Assembly (NCBI GenBank): GCA_023259235.1
Contig: JAHFQQ010000033.1
Location: 1 to 17,165, forward strand
DNA from: Polaromonas sp.
GTDB lineage: Bacteria; Pseudomonadota; Gammaproteobacteria; Burkholderiales; Burkholderiaceae_C
Direction: 5' to 3'
DNA: 17,165 nucleotides
In this document: positions 1 to 6,238 of the stretch, piece by piece
How positions within the stretch are numbered: the stretch's first letter is position 1
Layout: each line of letters starts with the position of its first letter
Program-made: the position numbers and the translations under genes
Notes under the pieces: generated by a model
What the model was told of the DNA's origin: nothing
What the model saw: the letters and a program-made list of their open reading frames with translations, nothing else
Databases searched by the model: none

Positions 1-314
1 TTCCGGGCAAGCTGGACGGGCAACACAAGGTGCTGGCATCGCTACTCTACGGCTGCGGCATGCGCTTGATGGAGGGCTTGCGCCTGCGGGTGAAAGACGT
101 TGACTTTGACCGCAAGGTGATCATCGTGCGTGATGGCAAGGGCGGCAAAGACCGAGTGGTGATGTTGCCGCGCTCTTTGCATGAGGCGTTGAAGGTGCAA
201 GTGGGCCGGGCACGGGCGGTGTGGACGCATGTCAGCGCAACCATGATCTACACGCACGTCCTCAAGGTTGCCGCAGGCGGCACGGCCAGTCCGCTGGATG
301 CGCTTTGTAGTTGA
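1..314 (+). pseudogene. Integron-type tyrosine recombinase remnant, 5'-truncated by the window and internally deleted
   Basis: The reading frame is open from the window start to a TGA at 312-314. The first part matches the integron integrase (IntI-like) core domain: the LLYGCGMRLMEGLRLRVKDV stretch carries the box I catalytic Arg, and GKGGKDR carries the beta-hairpin Lys. After RARAVW (about base 224) the frame jumps straight to VSATMIYTHVLKV, which holds the nucleophilic Tyr, and on to the typical family ending SPLDAL. The block that should lie between, with box II (HxLRHSFAT) and the LLGHSD segment, is absent. From family knowledge this is roughly 110-125 residues. Without the box II His and Arg the enzyme should be inactive, so I call it a pseudogene; a sequence or assembly error could mimic this. 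A GTG at 30 could be read as a start, but the homology continues upstream of it. No cassette or attC site was recognised next to it. The upstream half lies outside the window. Confidence 0.8.
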
Positions 315-331
315 ATATGCAAGGCAAATCC

Positions 332-379
332 GCCTCCAACCCAGGCAGAACGGGCACAAGCAGCTACTGATTAAATAGC
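332..379 (-). repeat. Short interspersed repeat, copy E (intergenic, minus orientation)
   Basis: Read on the minus strand this starts GCTATTTAATCAGTAGCT and runs 48 bases into a GGGTTGGAGGCG-like tail. Ungapped, it matches the copy at 9392-9439 at 33 of 48 positions by eye. It begins 17 bases after the integrase remnant's stop codon and sits upstream of the FKBP gene. The boundaries are approximate because the similarity fades at the tail. Confidence 0.6.
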
Positions 380-496
380 ATTTCAAGCTCTGCAGCAGGG
401 CCGATGGCGCCGGCAAATGCGCCATCGGAGATAATTGAACCAAGCGGCTTCAGCCGCGCTCACCTTCCATCCCGCAACCCGCAACCCACAGTCAAA

Positions 497-904
497 ATGA
501 AAACCATGAAATCAACGCTTGCCCTGCTCGCCATCACCACCCTGACGTCCAGCGCTCTTGCCGCAGCCCCCGCCGAAACCCTGCCCTCGGGCGTAAAGGT
601 GGTGCACATCGTGGATGGCACGGGCGCGCAGCCCAACGCCTCCGATAAGGTGAAGGTCCACTACCGCGGAACGCTGGCCAACGGCACTGAATTTGACAGC
701 TCCTACAAACGCGGCCAGCCGGCCACCTTCCCGCTCAGCGCGGTGGTGCCGTGCTGGACCGAAGGCATGCAGAAAATAAAGGTTGGCGGCAAGGCCACGC
801 TGACCTGCCCGCCCGCAACAGCCTATGGCGAACGCGGTGCGGGCAACGTGGTGCCGCCCAACGCCACACTGACGTTTGAAGTGGAACTGCTGGCCATCGA
901 GTAG
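497..904 (+). CDS. Periplasmic FKBP-type peptidyl-prolyl cis-trans isomerase
   Basis: This 135-residue protein should catalyse cis-trans isomerisation of Xaa-Pro bonds in exported proteins. The start at 497 (MKTMKSTLALLAITTL) gives a classic signal peptide: basic N-end, hydrophobic core at about 7-19, and a likely cleavage after ALA near residue 22. The frame is open further upstream to 404, but that would put about 30 charged and polar residues before the signal, so 497 or the ATG at 506 is preferred. One FKBP domain fills residues about 31-135, with VKVHYRGTLANGTEFDSSY, the conserved VVPCWTEGMQKIKVGGKA segment including its pocket Trp, a YGERG loop and a PPNATLTFEVELL ending. It lacks the N-terminal dimerisation domain of Mip/FkpA, so it is a minimal secreted FKBP. 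No strong Shine-Dalgarno sequence is visible. The gene stands alone on its strand, convergent with arfB. Confidence 0.93.
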   Translation: MKTMKSTLALLAITTLTSSALAAAPAETLPSGVKVVHIVDGTGAQPNASDKVKVHYRGTLANGTEFDSSYKRGQPATFPLSAVVPCWTEGMQKIKVGGKATLTCPPATAYGERGAGNVVPPNATLTFEVELLAIE

Positions 905-945
905 CAGGCAGCGCCAAATTTCTAGCGGCATGGCCGGTCTTGATT

Positions 946-994
946 AGCTATTATATTAATAGCTTCTCATGACCGTTCCATATGGGCTAGAGCC
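946..994 (+). repeat. Short interspersed repeat, copy A (between convergent genes)
   Basis: Bases 946-964 form a perfect inverted repeat, AGCTATTA and TAATAGCT around TAT. A 30-base tail follows, ending in GGGCTAGAGCC. The element lies in the 136-base gap between the convergent FKBP and arfB genes, and the hairpin could form in transcripts from either side. It aligns without gaps to the copy at 9392-9439 (28 of 48 positions by eye, 15 of the first 19). It is clearly more AT-rich than its surroundings. The type resembles short palindromic repeats I associate with Comamonadaceae genomes. Confidence 0.65.
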
Positions 995-1040
995 ATGAAA
1001 CGCTTAAGAAAATACTGTTTCTGCCGTGCCCTGTCCGGGC

Positions 1041-1451
1041 TCATTCATCCACCTTCCCACGCAGGCTCTTGATGCTTGAGCGCTGGCTTTTGCCTTCCAG
1101 GCGGCGCTGCCTGGAGCCGTAAGTCGGCTTGGTGGCGCGTCGCGGTTTGGGTGGGTTGGAAACGGCGTCAATCACTTCCTGCAAGCGCGCCAGGGCATCG
1201 GCGCGGTTCATCTCCTGCGTGCGGTGCTGCTGTGCCTTGAGCACCAGCACGCCTTCCTGGGTGATGCGGCTGTCGCTCAGCGCCAGCAGGCGGGCCTTGA
1301 TTTCATCGGGCAGCGACGAGGCCACGATGTCAAAGCGCAGATGCACCGCGCTGGAAACCTTGTTGACGTTTTGCCCGCCCGCGCCCTGCGCCCGGATGGC
1401 GCTGAACTCGACCTCGCGCTCATCGACCGGAAACTTTAGCGGTGCGGCCAT
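1041..1451 (-). CDS. arfB: Alternative ribosome-rescue factor ArfB (peptidyl-tRNA hydrolase, YaeJ type)
   Basis: This 136-residue protein is close to the length of E. coli ArfB (140). The family frees ribosomes stalled at the 3' end of truncated mRNAs by hydrolysing peptidyl-tRNA. The catalytic GGQ motif is at residues 25-27 in the context AQGAGGQNVNKVSSAVHLRF. The C-terminal tail from about residue 100 is rich in Lys and Arg (PRRATKPTYGSRQRRLEGK), as needed to occupy the empty mRNA channel in this family. The short length and basic tail separate it from release factors RF1/RF2. It lies 32 bases downstream of aroQ on the same strand, probably at the end of the same transcript. Its Shine-Dalgarno sequence is weak. 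Confidence 0.95.
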   Translation of the reverse strand: MAAPLKFPVDEREVEFSAIRAQGAGGQNVNKVSSAVHLRFDIVASSLPDEIKARLLALSDSRITQEGVLVLKAQQHRTQEMNRADALARLQEVIDAVSNPPKPRRATKPTYGSRQRRLEGKSQRSSIKSLRGKVDE

Positions 1452-1483
1452 GCGTCAACGCTCGGCAGGCGCATTCAGCCGGC

Positions 1484-1939
1484 TCAGGCGGGCTCGGCCA
1501 GCGCCGCCAGGCCCGCAATCGCCAAGGCGTAGCCCTTCACGCCAAACCCGGCCATCACGGCTTTTGCGGCGGGCGAAATAAACGAGTGGTGGCGAAACGC
1601 CTCGCGCGCATGGACATTGCTGATGTGCAGCTCGATCAGCGTCACGCCCGCGCCCTTGATGGCGTCATGCAGGGCCACGCTGGTGTGCGTGTAGGCGCCG
1701 GCATTGAGCACCACGCCCGCCAGCGTGCCGGCCGCCTGGGCCAGCCCGGCCTCGTGAATCGCGTCGATCAGCACGCCCTCGTGGTTGCTCTGGCGAAAGT
1801 CGAGCTTGAAGCCGTGCGTGGCGCAGGCCTTGAGGCACAGCGCCTGCACCTCGGCCAGGGTTTGCGAGCCGTATACAACGGGTTCACGCGTGCCCAGCAA
1901 ATTGAGGTTGGGGCCGTTCAGGACCAGGACAGTTTTCAT
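1484..1939 (-). CDS. aroQ: Type II 3-dehydroquinate dehydratase
   Basis: This 151-residue enzyme, the normal size for the dodecameric type II family, dehydrates 3-dehydroquinate to 3-dehydroshikimate. The N-terminus LNGPNLNLLGTREPVVYG contains the catalytic Arg18 and Tyr23. NAGAYTHTSVALHDAI (N79 onward) and ELHISNVHAREAFRH (His105 catalytic, Arg112) complete the active site. It starts 39 bases after the pcaD stop and is followed by arfB. Type II enzymes serve shikimate biosynthesis in many betaproteobacteria, but in some bacteria they work in quinate breakdown, whose product leads to protocatechuate. The position behind pcaBCD leaves both roles open. In many Burkholderiales aroQ sits before accB-accC instead; that is recollection and not visible here. 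Confidence 0.96.
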   Translation of the reverse strand: MKTVLVLNGPNLNLLGTREPVVYGSQTLAEVQALCLKACATHGFKLDFRQSNHEGVLIDAIHEAGLAQAAGTLAGVVLNAGAYTHTSVALHDAIKGAGVTLIELHISNVHAREAFRHHSFISPAAKAVMAGFGVKGYALAIAGLAALAEPA

Positions 1940-1978
1940 GGGGTGCGTCTTTCGGTGAATCGATTTTTTGCCCGGACT

Positions 1979-2761
1979 TTACCGCAGGTTTTCGAAAAAT
2001 TGCTCAAGCAGGCTGGCGAACACCGCCGGCTGCTCGACGGCGCTCAGGTGCGCTGCCTCCAGCGTACGCAATTGCGCACCCGGGATGCTGCTGCAAATGG
2101 CCTGCGCCATCGCTAGCGGCGTGGCTTCATCGCGCGTGCCGGCAATCACCAGCACCGGGCAGCGGATATGGGTGTTGCTGGCGCGAAAATCGATGCCTGC
2201 GACCGCCTCGCAACTGGCGGCATAAGCGGCCGCATCCGTGCTTTCCAGCCGGTGGCGCAGGGCGGCTACCCGCGCCGCACCACCTTTAGCCTCGTCGGCC
2301 CGGAACTCCGGGGTGAACCAGCGCTGCATGGCGCCTTCAGCCACCGCCGCGACGCCCTGCGTCAAAACAGTATGCACGCGCGCCTTCCACAGCGTGCGCG
2401 CGGCATCATCGTAGCAGTCGGTTGCGTTGGCGATGACGATGCTTCTGAGCAGCCGCGGGTGGCTGGCCGCCAGTGCCTGCGCCACCATGCCGCCCATGCT
2501 CAGGCCGACAAAATGAACCGGCTCCACCGCCTGGGCGCCGATCAGCCTGGCCGCATCGTCCGCCAGCATGGCCATGGTGTAGGGCCCGGGTGGCGCCTGC
2601 GAGCGCCCGTGCCCGCGGTGGTCATGGCGCAGCACGGTGTAGCGGGCCTTCAAAATGGCGGCCACGCCATCCCACATGCCAAGGTCGCAGCCCAGGGCAT
2701 GACTGAGCACCACCATCGGCCCATGGCCCTCCTTCACCCAGTGCAAAGCAGTTTGCGTCAT
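1979..2761 (-). CDS. pcaD: 3-oxoadipate enol-lactonase
   Basis: This is a 260-residue cytoplasmic alpha/beta hydrolase. The family hydrolyses 3-oxoadipate enol-lactone to 3-oxoadipate in the beta-ketoadipate pathway. The catalytic triad is readable: Ser88 in GLSMGG, Asp211 in GTRDEATP and His238 in AAHLSAVEQP. The oxyanion region LSHALGCDLGMWD and the HDHRGHGRS loop are typical of PcaD. The ATG is preceded by a strong Shine-Dalgarno sequence, GGAGGAG, six bases upstream, which fixes the start. The neighbours decide the assignment among related hydrolases: it lies 18 bases behind pcaC, and PcaC makes its substrate. In some bacteria PcaC and PcaD are fused (PcaL); here they are separate. Confidence 0.94.
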   Translation of the reverse strand: MTQTALHWVKEGHGPMVVLSHALGCDLGMWDGVAAILKARYTVLRHDHRGHGRSQAPPGPYTMAMLADDAARLIGAQAVEPVHFVGLSMGGMVAQALAASHPRLLRSIVIANATDCYDDAARTLWKARVHTVLTQGVAAVAEGAMQRWFTPEFRADEAKGGAARVAALRHRLESTDAAAYAASCEAVAGIDFRASNTHIRCPVLVIAGTRDEATPLAMAQAICSSIPGAQLRTLEAAHLSAVEQPAVFASLLEQFFENLR

Positions 2762-2779
2762 GCGCCGCTCCTCCAGAAG

Positions 2780-3178
2780 TCAGGGCCTGGCCGCCGTCAG
2801 GCCCGGTTCACGCAAAATTTCGCGTGCCACCGAAAACGCGTGGTTGGCGGCGGGCACGCCACAGTAAATCGCCGCCTGCAGGATAACCTCCTTGATGTCA
2901 TCGGGCGTGAGCCTTGATTCTGGCGGGCCATCCAGCGCGGCGCGAACGTGCATGGCAAATTCTTCGTAGGATTTCAGCGCAATCAGGGTGGACAGCACCA
3001 TCAGGCGCCGCGCCCGGTCGCCCAGCGCAGGGCGGCCCCAGATTTCATGCCATGCGTAGCGCGTGATCAGGTCCTGAAACTCCGCGTTGAATTCGTCACG
3101 GCGGGCCAGCGACTGGTCCACCCACGCATCACCCAGCACCCGGCGGCGGTTGAGCAGCCCTTTGTCATAGTCGTTCAT
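2780..3178 (-). CDS. pcaC: 4-carboxymuconolactone decarboxylase
   Basis: This 132-residue protein is the usual length for PcaC. The enzyme decarboxylates 4-carboxymuconolactone to 3-oxoadipate enol-lactone. Family landmarks are ITRYAWHEIWGRPALGDRAR, LSTLIALKSYEEFAMHVRAAL with His77, and the C-terminal EVILQAAIYCGVPAANHAF with Cys106. Its ATG overlaps the pcaB stop codon by four bases (ATGA, 3175-3178), so the two are probably translationally coupled. PcaB makes its substrate and PcaD uses its product. The closely related AhpD-like proteins carry a CxxC redox pair; that pair is absent here, which supports the decarboxylase call. Confidence 0.96.
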   Translation of the reverse strand: MNDYDKGLLNRRRVLGDAWVDQSLARRDEFNAEFQDLITRYAWHEIWGRPALGDRARRLMVLSTLIALKSYEEFAMHVRAALDGPPESRLTPDDIKEVILQAAIYCGVPAANHAFSVAREILREPGLTAARP

Positions 3179-4395
3179 GGCATCACTTTAGTTGCATTGG
3201 CCGCGGTTTGCCGGATCAACCCAGCCAGCTTGCCGAGCTGGTCATGCGTCAGTTGCGCGGCCTGTTCGGCCATCTGGGGGTTGAACCATTCCTGCGCGAC
3301 TGCAGGCTCCAATGCCGCCCGCAAGGCGTCCAGGTTGGCACGCATGCGCTGCGTATCCACCTGCAGACCGGCCAGTGCCCGAGCCATTGCACGCGCGCTG
3401 CCATGCGCCGACATCAGCAGCCCCGGCCATTCGGCCAGCTCAGCCTGCCAGTTGCCAAGCGCGCGTTCATGCTCTTGCGGCATGGCCGCCAGCAACGCGG
3501 CCACCCGTTGCGGTGCGCGCTGCGCCGCCGCCAGCGCCACCATGCAGGCTACCGGGTTGCGCTTGTGCGGCATCGCCGAGGAACCGCCGCGTCCGGTCTC
3601 CGCGGGTTCGGCCAGTTCGCCCACCTCGAACTGGCCAAGGAGCGAAATGTCCCTGGCGATTTTCCCCAGGCTGCCCACCAGCAGCCCCAGCTCACAACCC
3701 AGCGCCACCCATTCATCACGCTGCGTGTGCCAGCCAAAGAGCGGCGCCCTGAGCTGCAGATCAGCGGCCATGAGTGCGATGACTCGCGGCCCCATGCCCT
3801 TCATTTGCGCCAGTGTTCCCACGGCGCCGCCCAACTGCACGCTCAAGGCATTGCCGCTGGCCGCTTCCAGGCGCCGCAGGCTGCGCACCAGCGGCGCAGC
3901 CCAGCCGGCGCATTTCAGCCCAAAACTGGTGACCGAGGCCGGCTGCATCAGTGTGCGTGCCAGCATAACGTCGGCTGCGTGGCGCCCGGCCAGAGCCAGC
4001 AGCGCATCGACCGCCTGCCTCACGTCGGCTTCGATCAGCTGCAAGGCATCGCGCGTTACTAGCGCCATTGCGGTGTCGATGACATCCTGGCTGGTGCTCC
4101 CGAAGTGAACATAGGCGGCTGCCTCGGGGCCCACGGCATCCTTGAGGTTCCTGACGAACGGGATGGCAACGCTGCCGGCCCGGGTGCTTTCGCGCACGAT
4201 GTTGGCCACGTCGAGCCGCTCGACCCTGCATGCGCTGGCGATGGCCTGCGCGGCAGCCTGCGGAATCAGGCCGGCGCCGGCCTGCGCGCGCGCGAGGGCT
4301 GCTTCAAAGCGCAGCATGGCCTCCACAAAATGACGCTCACTGAAAGCCTCCAGCATCTCGGAGGTGGACAGGAAGCCTTCAAAAATGCTGCTCAT
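3175..4395 (-). CDS. pcaB: 3-carboxy-cis,cis-muconate cycloisomerase
   Basis: This 406-residue enzyme belongs to the fumarase/aspartase superfamily. It cyclises 3-carboxy-cis,cis-muconate, the ring-cleavage product of protocatechuate, to 4-carboxymuconolactone. Signatures are GSTSQD at residues 99-104, RTLMQPASVTSFGLK at about 147-161 and the flexible-loop signature GSSAMPHKRNP at 271-281. The frame is open up to 4449, but the family N-terminus corresponds to MSSIFEGFLSTSEM, so the ATG at 4395 is chosen. Its Shine-Dalgarno sequence is poor. It is the first of three coupled pca genes and lies 60 bases behind aroC. No protocatechuate dioxygenase (pcaGH), CoA transferase (pcaIJ), thiolase (pcaF) or regulator gene is in the window. 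Confidence 0.95.
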   Translation of the reverse strand: MSSIFEGFLSTSEMLEAFSERHFVEAMLRFEAALARAQAGAGLIPQAAAQAIASACRVERLDVANIVRESTRAGSVAIPFVRNLKDAVGPEAAAYVHFGSTSQDVIDTAMALVTRDALQLIEADVRQAVDALLALAGRHAADVMLARTLMQPASVTSFGLKCAGWAAPLVRSLRRLEAASGNALSVQLGGAVGTLAQMKGMGPRVIALMAADLQLRAPLFGWHTQRDEWVALGCELGLLVGSLGKIARDISLLGQFEVGELAEPAETGRGGSSAMPHKRNPVACMVALAAAQRAPQRVAALLAAMPQEHERALGNWQAELAEWPGLLMSAHGSARAMARALAGLQVDTQRMRANLDALRAALEPAVAQEWFNPQMAEQAAQLTHDQLGKLAGLIRQTAANATKVMP

Positions 4396-4455
4396 GCGAT
4401 GTAGGGTTCCAATAAGCGCTGGCTGGGCGGCGGTACGAAGCGCTGCCACCCCGGA

Positions 4456-5553
4456 TCAGCGGCGCGATCGCATGATGTCGGGCGTGCTGACCGTCACATT
4501 CGCATTTTGCGCGCGTTGCTGCAATGCGTGTTCCATGACCACCAACGCCAGCATGGCCTCGGCAATCGGCGTGGCGCGAATGCCGACGCAGGGATCGTGG
4601 CGCCCCTTGGTTGCCACCATCACGGGCTTGCCCGTCACGTCAATCGACTGGCGCGGCGTTGCGATGGAACTGGTCGGCTTGACGGCGATGGACACCTCGA
4701 GGTCCTGCCCGGTGCTGATGCCGCCGAGCACGCCGCCGGCATTGTTGGACAGAAAGCCCTCGGGCGACAGCGCATCGCCGTGGGTGGTGCCGCGCTGCGT
4801 CACGCTGGCAAATCCGGCGCCGATTTCCACGCCCTTGACGGCGTTGATGCCCATCATGGCAAAGGCAATGTCGGCATCGAGCTTGTCAAAGAGCGGATCG
4901 CCCAGGCCCACGGGAACCCCCGAGGCGGTGACGCGAATGCGCGCGCCGCACGAGTCGCCGGCCTTGCGCAGGTCGTCCATGTAGGTTTCAAGCGCCGAGA
5001 CGTCGGCCACCGGGGCAAAAAACGGGTTTTGAGGCACATGCGCCCATGATTCAAACGGAATCGCAATATCGCCGAGTTGCGTCATGCAGCCGCGAAAGAC
5101 CGTGCCATGTCTTTCAGCCAGCCACTTCTTGGCCACCGCGCCCGCGGCTACCATGGGCGCTGTCAGGCGCGCCGAGGCCCGGCCACCGCCGCGCGGATCG
5201 CGCCGGCCATATTTGTGCAGATAGGTGTAGTCGGCATGGCCGGGGCGGAAGGTTTCCAGGATGTTGGAGTAGTCCTTGCTGCGCTGGTCGATGTTTTTTA
5301 TCAGCAGGCAAATCGGCGTGCCGGTGGTCTTGCCTTCATGCACGCCGGAGAGGATTTCCACCGTGTCAGGCTCATTGCGTTGCGTGACATGGCGGCTGGT
5401 GCCGGGACGGCGCCGGTCCAGGTCACCCTGAATATCGGCCTCGCAAAGCGACAGGCCCGGCGGGCAGCCGTCAATCACGCAGCCAATGGCCGGACCGTGG
5501 GATTCACCAAAGTTGGTGACTGCGAAAAGGTTTCCGAAGGTATTGCCGCTCAT
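4456..5553 (-). CDS. aroC: Chorismate synthase
   Basis: This 365-residue enzyme, full length for the family, converts 5-enolpyruvylshikimate-3-phosphate to chorismate using reduced FMN, the last common step to aromatic amino acids and folate. It starts MSGNTFGNLFAVTNFGESHG, where the first family signature GESHGP holds the catalytic His. RGGGRASARLTAPMVAAGAV is the second signature, and GIRATPIAEAMLALVVMEHA lies near the C-terminus. The frame extends 20 codons upstream to 5613, but these are unlike the family and overlap the preceding gene, so 5553 is used. It lies 34 bases behind the CBS-domain gene and 60 bases before pcaB on the same strand. Confidence 0.97.
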   Translation of the reverse strand: MSGNTFGNLFAVTNFGESHGPAIGCVIDGCPPGLSLCEADIQGDLDRRRPGTSRHVTQRNEPDTVEILSGVHEGKTTGTPICLLIKNIDQRSKDYSNILETFRPGHADYTYLHKYGRRDPRGGGRASARLTAPMVAAGAVAKKWLAERHGTVFRGCMTQLGDIAIPFESWAHVPQNPFFAPVADVSALETYMDDLRKAGDSCGARIRVTASGVPVGLGDPLFDKLDADIAFAMMGINAVKGVEIGAGFASVTQRGTTHGDALSPEGFLSNNAGGVLGGISTGQDLEVSIAVKPTSSIATPRQSIDVTGKPVMVATKGRHDPCVGIRATPIAEAMLALVVMEHALQQRAQNANVTVSTPDIMRSRR

Positions 5554-5587
5554 GGGCCCGATTATCCCGGAAACGGCAACCTGCAAA

Positions 5588-6043
5588 TCAGGCCTGGCTG
5601 GCCTGCTCGTCATCGGGCCAGTCGCGGATGTAGGCCTTGAGCATCTTGTTTTCGAAATTCTGGCTGTCCACCACGGTTTTCGCCACGTCGTAAAAACTGA
5701 TCACGCCCATCAGCATTTTGCGGTTCATCACCGGCAAGTAACGCGCATGGCGATCCAGCATCATGCGGCGCACTTCGTCCAGTTCGGTCTCGGTGGTGCA
5801 GCTGAGCGGGCAGTCGTCCATGGCCTTGCGCACCAGCGTGGTACCAATCTCGCCGCCATTTCTTACAATGCAGAGGATCACCTCACGGAAGGTCAGCATG
5901 CCGACCAGATCGCCATGTTCCATGACGACCAGCGAGCCGATATCCTTCTCGGCCATGATTTGGACCACCTTGGCCAGTGGTTCCTCAGGATGAACGGTGT
6001 AAAGCTCGTTGCCTTTCACCCGCAGAATGTCAGAAACCTTCAT
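5588..6043 (-). CDS. Tandem CBS-domain protein
   Basis: This 151-residue cytoplasmic protein is made almost entirely of two CBS motifs, at about residues 9-60 (VHPEEPLAKVVQIMAEKDIG, LVGMLTFREV) and 74-125 (TETELDEVRRMMLDRHARYL, MGVISFYDVAK). CBS pairs form a Bateman module that usually binds adenosyl ligands such as AMP, ATP or SAM. No enzymatic or transport domain is attached, so the partner is unknown. The start is the ATG at 6043, set by a strong GAGGAG ribosome binding site; a TTG three bases upstream is ignored. It is divergent from metY across 195 bases and heads the same-strand run with aroC. A role as an adenylate- or SAM-sensing partner of a neighbour is speculation. Confidence 0.88.
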   Translation of the reverse strand: MKVSDILRVKGNELYTVHPEEPLAKVVQIMAEKDIGSLVVMEHGDLVGMLTFREVILCIVRNGGEIGTTLVRKAMDDCPLSCTTETELDEVRRMMLDRHARYLPVMNRKMLMGVISFYDVAKTVVDSQNFENKMLKAYIRDWPDDEQASQA

Positions 6044-6081
6044 CAATTTCTCCTCGATTGTTGCGTCATTGTTTCTCCGCG

Positions 6082-6103
6082 ACCGAACTACGGAAATTTC
6101 GGT
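6082..6103. promoter_or_regulatory. Inverted repeat in the CBS/metY divergent intergenic region
   Basis: ACCGAA at 6082-6087 and TTCGGT at 6098-6103 form a 6-bp perfect inverted repeat with a 10-base spacer. It is followed by an AT-rich stretch (TTTAAATATAG) between the two divergent genes. It could be an operator for either gene or a chance hairpin; no known regulator site was recognised. Confidence 0.25.
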
Positions 6104-6169
6104 TTAAATATAGCCTACAACCCATCGGCTGCCGCTAACGGTTACCCGGGCTTACCGCTTTGATCCTGC

Positions 6170-6198
6170 TTGAATCCCAAATCGGGCCTGAATAAACT
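6170..6198 (+). promoter_or_regulatory. Candidate sigma-70 promoter for the metY-like gene
   Basis: TTGAAT at 6170-6175 and TAAACT at 6193-6198 are separated by 17 bases, the optimal spacing for a housekeeping promoter. Transcription would start near 6205, giving a leader of about 35 bases. That leader holds a small hairpin (GCTGC at 6201-6205, GCAGC at 6212-6216) and a TTGGAG ribosome binding site ending at 6230, eight bases before the ATG. Confidence 0.45.
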
Positions 6199-6238
6199 CT
6201 GCTGCCCTGTTGCAGCATCCTGTATTGGAGACAAACCC

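Noticed and set aside
404..496. N-terminal extension of the FKBP protein
   Set aside because: It would place polar residues before a clear signal peptide and overlaps DNA just after a repeat copy; the ATG at 497 is the better start.
315..496. attC site or gene cassette next to the integrase remnant
   Set aside because: The sequence is explained by the short repeat copy and the FKBP upstream region; no attC-like paired R/L boxes were seen, and cassettes are expected on the other side of intI.
1442..2116. 224-codon plus-strand open frame over aroQ
   Set aside because: It is antisense to aroQ and the end of pcaD and has no domain.
2948..4108. 386-codon plus-strand open frame over pcaB and pcaC
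   Set aside because: It is antisense to two well-identified enzymes, and its Ser/Ala/Arg-rich composition is typical of a shadow frame.
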